From NCBI RefSeq assembly GCF_004331155.1, contig NZ_SJNZ01000003.1:62001-126000 (forward strand): a stretch of DNA of 64,000 bases, read 5' to 3'. The translations under genes and the position numbers were made by a program. This DNA is from Acinetobacter terrestris. Lineage in GTDB: Bacteria > Pseudomonadota > Gammaproteobacteria > Pseudomonadales > Moraxellaceae. Positions 8,590 to 15,227 of this stretch are shown here, piece by piece (position 1 is the stretch's first letter; the number at the start of each line of letters is the position of its first letter). The notes under the pieces are model-generated. The model was given only the letters and a program-made list of their open reading frames with translations. It made no database searches and was not told the DNA's origin.

Positions 8590-9141
8590 ATGTTAGAAGA
8601 ATTACAGCGTCTACAGGCGCATATTGGCGTTTTAAAAACGCGACTTACGCATTATGAAAGTGAAAATAGTGCACTCACCGCGGCAAAAGAAAATTCTGCC
8701 GAGCATCATCATGCCCAAATTGTGCAAAAGAACGGCATCATTACCAAGAAACAAGAAGAAATAGACGATCTTAGCGAGCAATTAAGCGATGCGCGGTCCC
8801 AATTCAAGCAATTGAATACCGATGCAACCTCTTTAGCGGATCGTTATAGTCGCCTGGAAAAAAGTTGTACCGATCTTAAAAATCGTTTTCAGGAAATTCT
8901 GGCTGAACGTAATGAATTACGTATCATTAAAGAAAAAATGCAAAATGAACAGCGTCTTGCTCAACAGGAAATTCAAGGTTTGCAGCAAGAACGAGAAAGA
9001 TTGTTACAAAAAAATGAACATGCCAAGGCCAAGGTGGAAGCGATTATTCAACGCTTGTCTATTTTAGGCACTGCTCAAGATCAGGACGCGCAAGAAATTC
9101 AACAACTTGCTCACCCAACAGAAGCCAATGAGGACATTTAA
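8590..9141 (+). CDS. Coiled-coil protein upstream of zapA (ZapB/TIGR02449-like N-terminus)
   Basis: 183 residues from the ATG at 8590; an upstream extension in the same frame is not protein-like. Almost the whole chain is heptad-patterned, Gln/Glu/Lys-rich coiled coil (MLEELQRLQAHIGVLKTRL, LQQERERLLQKNEHAK). The first ~40 residues resemble the short TIGR02449/ZapB-type proteins encoded beside zapA in other gammaproteobacteria, but this protein is more than twice as long. It is 2 nt from zapA and so co-transcribed. A role with ZapA at the division ring is inferred from context only. Confidence 0.7.
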   Translation: MLEELQRLQAHIGVLKTRLTHYESENSALTAAKENSAEHHHAQIVQKNGIITKKQEEIDDLSEQLSDARSQFKQLNTDATSLADRYSRLEKSCTDLKNRFQEILAERNELRIIKEKMQNEQRLAQQEIQGLQQERERLLQKNEHAKAKVEAIIQRLSILGTAQDQDAQEIQQLAHPTEANEDI

Positions 9142-9143
9142 TC

Positions 9144-9428
9144 ATGAGTGAACAAATTGCGGTTGAGTTGCGTGTATTGGGACATAATTTTCGTTTAGCC
9201 ACCACTGAAACCGAAAAAGTGGATTTAGAACGTGCGGCTGAATTGTTAAATGAAAAATATGATGATTTCCGCCGTAAAGCCCCACGTCTAGAGCCGACTA
9301 AACTGATCATTATGGTGGCTTTGGAGCTGATGCAAGAGGTGCTCGCGATGAACAAATCATTGCAAGAGTATGCCCACTGCGAACGCTTACTGGCGACTAT
9401 TTTAGAAGATGTGAATGATTTGGCTTAA
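9144..9428 (+). CDS. zapA: Cell division protein ZapA
   Basis: 94 residues. The N-terminal globular part VELRVLGHNFRLATTETEKVDLERAAELLNEKYDD is the ZapA FtsZ-binding head (compare ILGRSYTL...), followed by a helical coiled-coil tail (LIIMVALELMQEVLAMNKSL). ZapA crosslinks FtsZ filaments at the Z-ring. It is directly downstream of the coiled-coil gene and upstream of 6S RNA, matching the zapA-ssrS order of E. coli. Confidence 0.93.
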   Translation: MSEQIAVELRVLGHNFRLATTETEKVDLERAAELLNEKYDDFRRKAPRLEPTKLIIMVALELMQEVLAMNKSLQEYAHCERLLATILEDVNDLA

Positions 9429-9496
9429 TTTTGGTTAAAATTGGGCAAAGTATCGACAGTTGAAAGGTTAGTTTACAGTTCCTGCACACGGATGAT

Positions 9497-9524
9497 TTGC
9501 CAATACGTGATTATTGGTTATACT
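9497..9524 (+). promoter_or_regulatory. Sigma-70 promoter of 6S RNA
   Basis: -35 TTGCCA (9497-9502), 16-bp spacer, -10 TATACT (9519-9524). Placed correctly for a 6S RNA 5' end near 9529-9531. Confidence 0.65.
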
Positions 9525-9528
9525 TACT

Positions 9529-9711
9529 TCATCTCTGAGATGTTCGCCAGCGAGTCAGATTCCCCTGAGCCGATATCTACACCCCCGGATGCGTTCTGTA
9601 TATTTAGAGTGTATGCCTACCTTCGGGTAGGAAACCCAGCAAGTATGCGCCGCGTCCACCTTGAACTTTAGGGTTCAAGGGTAATGACATGCAGCGGCAT
9701 CTTCGGAGTGT
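9529..9711 (+). ncRNA. ssrS: 6S RNA (ssrS)
   Basis: About 183 nt. The 5' strand CTCTGAGATGTTCGCCAGCG and the segment CCCCTGAGCCGATATCT nearly match E. coli 6S RNA. The 3' half has CACCTTGAAC...GGGTTCAAGGGTAATGACATGC and GCGGCATCTTCGGAGTG, which closes the terminal stem. The central bubble is the open-promoter mimic that sequesters sigma-70 RNA polymerase in stationary phase. The genomic position behind zapA is conserved. The neighbour normally co-transcribed with it, fau (ygfA), lies 4.8 kb further on. Confidence 0.96.
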
Positions 9712-10026
9712 TTATTTAATTTTCAAGTAACAATATATAGAAAATAATAACGTATAGAATTTAGATAAATTATAAAAAACTTGTTCCTTATTTTCTAAAA
9801 ATATACCCTTAGTAATTCGTAAAAAATGGCTACATGCTGTAGTACATTGCTATAAAGCCTAATTCACGCCCTATAAAGAAATCTAAACAAGACTTTTATT
9901 CGCTCAATTCAATTACCTTAGTTTTGTTAGAGACTAGAATTTTGTTAGAAACTAGAATTTAAGACCAGAATCTATGCTCTAAGCTCATCATCTGTTTTTA
10001 AAGATCAAAATATATAGGCAAAAATA
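9712..10026. repeat. A+T-rich spacer with an 18-bp tandem repeat
   Basis: No gene is visible in this stretch. Two direct copies of TTTTGTTAGAGACTAGAA (second copy with one A for G) lie at 9922-9939 and 9940-9957. This marks the left edge of the accessory block between ssrS and fau. Confidence 0.6.
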
Positions 10027-10052
10027 TAGGCCCTAATCTGAATTAGAGCCTA
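10027..10052 (-). terminator. Possible terminator of the small basic ORF
   Basis: 11-bp arms (TAGGCCCTAAT / ATTAGAGCCTA, one mismatch) around CTGA, followed on the minus strand by TATATTTTT, 16 nt after the small ORF stop. Confidence 0.55.
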
Positions 10053-10068
10053 GCGTATCTATAAAAAT

Positions 10069-10209
10069 TTATTTTTGCTCTTTGATCGGATTTTCAGGTT
10101 CTTCATTTGGTTTTTTCGGGGGAACAGAATGCTGGCTGGGATCTTTTTTACCTTTATCCCGATTAGATTCTTTTTGTGGATTTGATTCATTCTTCTGCTG
10201 GTTAGTCAT
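10069..10209 (-). CDS. Small hydrophilic Lys/Pro/Asn-rich protein, unknown function
   Basis: 46 codons from the ATG at 10209 with GGAG five nt upstream. The product (MTNQQKNESNPQKESNRDKG..., ending NPIKEQK) is charged, lacks any hydrophobic segment and looks intrinsically disordered. The good ribosome binding site and the hairpin terminator behind it argue that it is real. I do not recognise the family. Confidence 0.55.
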   Translation of the reverse strand: MTNQQKNESNPQKESNRDKGKKDPSQHSVPPKKPNEEPENPIKEQK

Positions 10210-10526
10210 ATGCACTCCATTTATCAATAATTATGAAAAATTACTTTTTTAGTCATCCTTTCAGTCATCCAGTGCAGCTCGGTATTCACGATACACCCGA
10301 CACCTGACTCTTTCCTTAATGACTATTGGTACTCGACTGCTGTATTAGCTAAAATTTTATATTATAAAAAAACTGCCATTGTGATAATGACAGTTTGGTA
10401 AAATTTTGCTCAGAGTGTATTTCCTGATCATGAGCAGCAAGTATTACTGCATAAAAGCATGCACCGCTTGAGCCGGTTTTCACTATATCTGGAACTCAAT
10501 GCTCTCTAGCTAAATATAGGCATTTT
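10210..10526. other. Non-coding spacer in the accessory block
   Basis: No convincing gene. A weak hairpin (AACTGCCATT / AATGACAGTT) lies near 10370-10395. A short open frame at 10402-10509 (reading FPDHEQQVLLHKSMHRLSR) has no start and may be a gene remnant. Confidence 0.35.
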
Positions 10527-10805
10527 TTAAGCCATAATATTTAATCTTGCAGTGACCCAATTTAGAAATAATGTTTTATTGTTAAAATCTGGAGCTGCCA
10601 CAGCATCCATGGATATCCAGGATTTATTAAAATTAAATATAAATTTTAATGGCGCAGGAGATTCAAAATCGCCAATCTTATGATCATTCAGTTCGAAGAA
10701 AAAATCTTTTAACTTATCAAACTGGTTATTCATTTTATAATCAGGCGTTACTTTTAAAAAATTATAAATTTGTTCTATCGCTACCAGTGAATTTGTATTG
10801 GGCAT
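10527..10805 (-). CDS. Hypothetical protein
   Basis: 92 residues from the ATG at 10805, which has AAAGG 5 nt upstream; an in-frame start at 10844 lacks this. The product has no signal peptide or membrane segment and contains aromatic-rich stretches (KLKDFFFELNDHK, PLKFIFNFNKSWI). I do not recognise a family. It lies downstream of the P-type ATPase on the same strand but is separated from it by a strong hairpin, so it is probably expressed separately. Confidence 0.5.
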   Translation of the reverse strand: MPNTNSLVAIEQIYNFLKVTPDYKMNNQFDKLKDFFFELNDHKIGDFESPAPLKFIFNFNKSWISMDAVAAPDFNNKTLFLNWVTARLNIMA

Positions 10806-10883
10806 TTTAACCTTTGAGTATTTTTTGAGTCTGCAGTATGGCACACATCCAATCCAAAGCCTGTAATTTCAATAAAATAGGTG

Positions 10884-10915
10884 AAAGTACCCAAGATTTT
10901 TATCTTGGGTACTTT
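10884..10915 (-). terminator. Strong hairpin downstream of the P-type ATPase
   Basis: Perfect 14-bp stem AAAGTACCCAAGAT / ATCTTGGGTACTTT with a 4-nt loop, 24 nt after the ATPase stop codon. The U-tract is weak, so it may act as a transcript stabiliser as much as a terminator. Confidence 0.65.
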
Positions 10916-10939
10916 ATATCAATGCTTCACTTTTCAGTA

Positions 10940-13900
10940 CTATTCAGACTTTTGCAAACGTAGTGCATTAATCACCACAGATAAAGAACTGAGTGACATC
11001 GCCACAGCGGCAAGCATTGGGGTTAATAACAAACCCGTCAATGGATAGAAAATACCGGCAGCAACAGGCACGCCCAAGCCGTTATAAACAAAAGAAAAGG
11101 CCAGATTTTGCTTCATATTTTTCACGCCAAGTTTCGCCATATGAAGGGCATCTGCCACACCGCGAATATCCCCTTTGACTAAGGTCACTTGAGCAGTTTG
11201 TTTGGCAATATCGGTACCATTACCCATCGCAATTCCGACATTCGCTTGCGCAAGTGCGGGTGCATCATTGATGCCATCCCCTGCCATTGCCACCACTTTC
11301 CCCTGAGCTTGATATTTTTTCACAATGTCTAACTTTTCAGTCGGAGTACAGTTGCCATAAACATGCTGAATACCCAATTCTGCCGCGACCAGTTTGGCAT
11401 TCTGTTCATGGTCACCTGTTGCCATTACCACATCAATACCATCGGCAATCAGCTGATCAATCACTTGGTGTGCATTGTGTTTAACCGCGTCATGAATCGA
11501 GATATAGGCCAAAACTTCTTGCTCATTGGCCAAGAAACTGATCACATTTCCCTTCGATCTTTGCTGATCAAGTCGGGTTTGAATCGTTTCATTGAGCTTT
11601 AAACCCAGTTGGTCAATCAGTTTTTGGCTGCCCACGTAAAGGATTTGATTTTCAATATGCCCTTTGACACCAAAACCAGTGACATCTTCAAAATCATCCA
11701 CCTTAATCAGTCGATAATTCGGAACCAGTTTAGTCAAAGTTTGTGCAATTGGATGAGTTGAATATTGCTCAATTGATGCAATCCATTGTTCAACTTGCGC
11801 TTGCTGTACTGTATCTGAAAGCAGTTTAATCTCGTTCAGACTCGGTTTACCTTCGGTCAAGGTTCCAGTTTTATCAATAATTAGCGTGGTGACTTTGCTT
11901 AAGGCTTCAATCGCTTCAGCATCTTTAAACAATACGCCTTTTTGTGCTGCGCGACCTGTGGTTGCCATCACCGACATCGGCGTTGCCAGACCTAAAGCAC
12001 ATGGACAGGCAATAATGAGTACAGCCACTGCGCACATGAGTGCCAAATCAAACTGTGCTTGGCCAAAGACCATCCAGGCGATAAAGGTCAATATACTGAT
12101 GGCTAAAACCACAATAACAAAATACTTGGCAAATACATCGGCGAGACGTTGCAATGGCGCTTTGGAACGCTGTGCCTCTGCCACAGTTTGAATCATTTTC
12201 GCTAAGGTAGTATTGGCACCCACTGCCGTGGTTTGAATGCGAATACTGCCCTGCTGATTCACCGTACCGCCAATCACCCGGTCATTTATTTCTTTTTTAA
12301 CCGGTACAGGCTCACCAGTCATCATCGCTTCATCCACATAGGTTTTGCCTTGCACCACAATACCATCCAGTGGAATTTGATCACCTGAAGAAATTTGTAG
12401 AATATCCCCTTGTTTCACCATACCAATATCAACTTCAACCACCTGATCATGCTGCACCAGTCTTGCGGTATGCGGTTGCAGTTTCAGCAATGATTTTAAT
12501 GCATCGGCTGTCTTGGCACGGGCTTTTAACTCCATAATTTGCCCAAGCAAACTTAGTGACACAATCATGCAGGCCGCCTCATAATACACGGCAACTCCAT
12601 GACCCGTTTTGGCTTGCATAGGAATCAGGGATGGGAAAACGGTCGCAATCACACTGTAAATAAAGGCTGCGAGTACCCCGACACCAATCAAACTCCACAT
12701 ATTCAAATTGCGGGTTTTATAGGATATCCAGCAACGCTCGATAAATGGCTTACCCGCCCAGAGTACGACAGGAATGGATAAAACCAGTTCAATCCACGGC
12801 TGAATATGTTGCGGAATAAAGGCATGAATATGCGAACCCATCGCCAATACAAAGACAATTAAAGTCAGCGGCAAAGTCATCCAGAAACGGTGACTAAAAT
12901 CGACCAGTTCAGGATTAGGCGCATCATTTAAAGTCGGTTGCATCGGCTCTAAAGCCATCCCGCAGATGGGACAGGTTCCCGGTCCTTTTTGCACAATTTC
13001 AGGATCCATAGGACAGGTATAATCCATATCCGCGGCACCTTCGGGTACAGGTCGCTGATCCGCAGGAAGCAGATAAAATTCAGGGTCAGCCTTAAACTTG
13101 TCTAGGCAGGAGGGATTGCAAAAATAGTAAGTTTCACCCTGATAATCTGTTTTTAAATCGGTTGACGTATCTACCGACATGCCACACACCGGGTCAATCT
13201 CTGAACCAGGTGATGAGGGATGCGCTCCACCACAACAGCTGGATTTCTTTTCTTCCTCTGCTGCTTTTGCTTGTGAACCACAACAGCTCGTGGTTTTCTG
13301 ATTGCTTTGCAGATATTGTTCAGGTTGCTGATTAAATTTATTCAGACAGCTCTCCGAACAGAAGTAATAGTCCTGTTCTTCATATTGGCGATGAAATTTC
13401 GAATCTGTTTTAACCTGCATACCGCAGACCAGATCTGTAACTGTTAAAACATCTTTAGTTGTTTGCTCTGCTCCGCCACAACAACTGTTTTTTTCTTCTA
13501 CTTTGGATTTCGATGCACAGCCACAGCCCGAAGTTTTAGATTTATTTTTTTCTAAATACTGTTCAGGATTGGCCTGAAATTTATTTAAACAGCCCTGACA
13601 GCAGAAATAATAAGTCTGCCCTGAATATTCAGTATGCGGCTTGGATAAATCCGTCACGCTCATGCCACAGACGGGATCGATATATTGCGGCTGTTGTGTT
13701 TTTTGACTGCCACAGCATGAGCTTGTTTTTTCAGCCACTTTGGCTTTACTCGCACAGCCACAGCCGGAAACAGGCTTATTGTCTGGTGCAAGATATTTTT
13801 CAGGATCGCTGACAAAATTCTGTTTGCAGCCATCGCAACAAAATAAATAGTTTTTTCCCTGATAGGCAAAAGAATGCGCTGAATCTTCAGATACATTCAT

Positions 13901-13981
13901 CCCGCAAACAGGATCAACTTTCACTAATTCAAAGGCTGAATCCTGTTTTTTACAGCAAGGAGATTTTTGTTGCTCATTCAT
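10940..13981 (-). CDS. Cu(I)-type P1B ATPase with four tandem YHS domains
   Basis: 1013 residues. The first ~310 hold four YHS domains (about 21-65, 100-144, 181-225, 261-305), each with a (D)xVCGM motif and a later FC...C pair, joined by Cys-rich linkers (GCGCASK, SCCG). A heavy-metal-binding module follows (YTCPMDPEIV...CPICGM, ~320-347). The P1B ATPase core then has TGEPVPV, CPC (~659-661) in a transmembrane helix, the phosphorylation motif DKTGT (~703-707), the THP motif and GDGINDAPAL. YN in TM7 and MSLSS in TM8 fit the Cu(I) exporter class. There is no GMTCxxC HMA domain. The ATG at 13981 with AGGTGAG upstream is preferred to a GTG at 13990. The likely role is Cu(I) efflux across the inner membrane under control of the divergent MerR-type gene. 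Confidence 0.9.
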   Translation of the reverse strand: MNEQQKSPCCKKQDSAFELVKVDPVCGMNVSEDSAHSFAYQGKNYLFCCDGCKQNFVSDPEKYLAPDNKPVSGCGCASKAKVAEKTSSCCGSQKTQQPQYIDPVCGMSVTDLSKPHTEYSGQTYYFCCQGCLNKFQANPEQYLEKNKSKTSGCGCASKSKVEEKNSCCGGAEQTTKDVLTVTDLVCGMQVKTDSKFHRQYEEQDYYFCSESCLNKFNQQPEQYLQSNQKTTSCCGSQAKAAEEEKKSSCCGGAHPSSPGSEIDPVCGMSVDTSTDLKTDYQGETYYFCNPSCLDKFKADPEFYLLPADQRPVPEGAADMDYTCPMDPEIVQKGPGTCPICGMALEPMQPTLNDAPNPELVDFSHRFWMTLPLTLIVFVLAMGSHIHAFIPQHIQPWIELVLSIPVVLWAGKPFIERCWISYKTRNLNMWSLIGVGVLAAFIYSVIATVFPSLIPMQAKTGHGVAVYYEAACMIVSLSLLGQIMELKARAKTADALKSLLKLQPHTARLVQHDQVVEVDIGMVKQGDILQISSGDQIPLDGIVVQGKTYVDEAMMTGEPVPVKKEINDRVIGGTVNQQGSIRIQTTAVGANTTLAKMIQTVAEAQRSKAPLQRLADVFAKYFVIVVLAISILTFIAWMVFGQAQFDLALMCAVAVLIIACPCALGLATPMSVMATTGRAAQKGVLFKDAEAIEALSKVTTLIIDKTGTLTEGKPSLNEIKLLSDTVQQAQVEQWIASIEQYSTHPIAQTLTKLVPNYRLIKVDDFEDVTGFGVKGHIENQILYVGSQKLIDQLGLKLNETIQTRLDQQRSKGNVISFLANEQEVLAYISIHDAVKHNAHQVIDQLIADGIDVVMATGDHEQNAKLVAAELGIQHVYGNCTPTEKLDIVKKYQAQGKVVAMAGDGINDAPALAQANVGIAMGNGTDIAKQTAQVTLVKGDIRGVADALHMAKLGVKNMKQNLAFSFVYNGLGVPVAAGIFYPLTGLLLTPMLAAVAMSLSSLSVVINALRLQKSE

Positions 13982-14013
13982 CAGACTCACCTATTTTGTT
14001 CTTTAATTGTGCT

Positions 14014-14045
14014 AGCATAAAGTCTGTACCTAGGTACAGAGTCAA
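14014..14045 (-). promoter_or_regulatory. MerR-type long-spacer promoter/operator of the P-type ATPase
   Basis: On the minus strand: -35 TTGACT (14040-14045), a 20-bp spacer and -10 TATGCT (14014-14019). The spacer holds a perfect 16-bp palindrome, CTGTACCTAGGTACAG (14024-14039). An over-long spacer with a central dyad is the hallmark of promoters activated by MerR-family DNA distortion. The site lies between the divergent ATPase and regulator genes. Confidence 0.85.
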
Positions 14046-14064
14046 GTCATATTGAGGAGCTTTT

Positions 14065-14445
14065 ATGCTTACCATAGGAAAACTTGCCAAACAATGTGAG
14101 GTCAATGTCGAAACCATTCGCTATTATCAACGCATTGGTTTAATGCGGGTGCCGGAAACCACGCAGAGTTATCGTTATTACAATGACAAAGACATGGAAA
14201 CTTTGAGCTTTATTCAAAAAGGTAAAGATGCAGGACTGCAGCTCAGTGAAATACAGGAATTGCTGCAACTTCAACTCGATGATCGGGAACAGGTTCGGCA
14301 GGTCATTGAGCAACGATTAGAAAAAATCGATCAAAGAATTCAGGAATTGCAGGCTTTAAAAACCCGTTTAAGCAGTTGGGTCGATGAATGTAAAACCACC
14401 CATGAAAGCGCTTGCCCGATTTTGAAAGAACTTAAAAACAGGTAA
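14065..14445 (+). CDS. MerR-family metal-responsive regulator (CueR-like Cys spacing)
   Basis: 126 residues. The N-terminal winged helix-turn-helix MLTIGKLAKQCEVNVETIRYYQRIGL and the RYY segment are typical of MerR. A dimerisation helix follows, then a metal loop CKTTHESACPIL, i.e. two Cys separated by seven residues as in CueR. There is no Cys at the position equivalent to Cys79 of ZntR or Cys82 of MerR, favouring a monovalent ion such as Cu(I). The position corresponding to CueR Ser77 appears to be Val. GAGGAG precedes the ATG. It is divergent from the ATPase and shares the operator. Confidence 0.85.
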   Translation: MLTIGKLAKQCEVNVETIRYYQRIGLMRVPETTQSYRYYNDKDMETLSFIQKGKDAGLQLSEIQELLQLQLDDREQVRQVIEQRLEKIDQRIQELQALKTRLSSWVDECKTTHESACPILKELKNR

Positions 14446-14493
14446 ACTGCATTTTCGATGAATATTTTTGTATTTTTTGGGGACACATAAGCG

Positions 14494-15081
14494 ATGTCAG
14501 TGGATTTAAAAATTTTACGCAAACAACTTCGACATCAACGTAGAGCCGTTTCCCCTTTTGCCCAAAAGCAGGCTCAACAACAGGTGTTAAACCAGCTATT
14601 ACGCCTTAAAGCATTTCAACATTCAAAAAAAATTGGCGTTTACCTGCATGCCTTTGGTGAAATTCAGACCAGACACATCATTGAATACTGCTTTAAGCAG
14701 CATAAAGAAGTGTATCTGCCGATGATTTGCAATATGAACCAGCAATTGCACTGGGTCAAAATCACCCAACAACAATACCGAAACAATCGGTTTTCACATC
14801 ATCCCTTGGGCATGAAAGAACCGATGGCAAATCGTGGCTTACATGTATCTACACTCGACTTTTTAATCATGCCTTTACTCGCATGTGACATCTATGGCAC
14901 ACGCATCGGCATGGGTGGCGGTTTTTATGATAAAACCTTGGCCAGTACCTGCAAAAAACCTTTCCGTTTAGGAATTGCCCATGACTTCCAGCTGATTCAG
15001 CAACGCTTACATCGTGAAACTTGGGATCAGCCGCTGGATGGCTTAATTACACCTTCAAAATATTTACATTTCAAACGTTAA
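14494..15081 (+). CDS. fau: 5-formyltetrahydrofolate cyclo-ligase
   Basis: 195 residues. The ATP-dependent enzyme converts 5-formyl-THF to 5,10-methenyl-THF. The N-terminus LRKQLRHQRRAVSP is the substrate/ATP-binding start, and the signature GTRIGMGGGFYDKTLA is intact. GGGGA lies upstream of the ATG. In E. coli this gene (ygfA) follows ssrS in one transcript. Here it follows the MerR gene by 48 bp, so it may be read from regulator or island promoters. Confidence 0.93.
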   Translation: MSVDLKILRKQLRHQRRAVSPFAQKQAQQQVLNQLLRLKAFQHSKKIGVYLHAFGEIQTRHIIEYCFKQHKEVYLPMICNMNQQLHWVKITQQQYRNNRFSHHPLGMKEPMANRGLHVSTLDFLIMPLLACDIYGTRIGMGGGFYDKTLASTCKKPFRLGIAHDFQLIQQRLHRETWDQPLDGLITPSKYLHFKR

Positions 15082-15227
15082 ACTGGTATTTTTGACACTC
15101 ATGAACACTTTAAAATCACACATTTACTCATTTTTTATACATTTTCATTGACCCTGCCCTTGTAATTTTTGAAATACACTTCACTATAAAAATATGGCAA
15201 CACCGTTGTTACTCATTAGGAGTGCTC

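Noticed and set aside
9441..9671. 76-residue open frame after zapA
   Set aside because: It lies over the 6S RNA promoter and gene; the RNA explains the sequence.
10402..10509. 36-codon frame reading FPDHEQQVLLHKSMHRLSR
   Set aside because: Resembles a protein C-terminus but has no start or identifiable parent; kept only as a possible remnant.
15081..15227. Sigma-32 promoter for lon
   Set aside because: CTTGTAA occurs but no CCCCAT-like -10 at the right distance; only weak sigma-70-like elements are visible.
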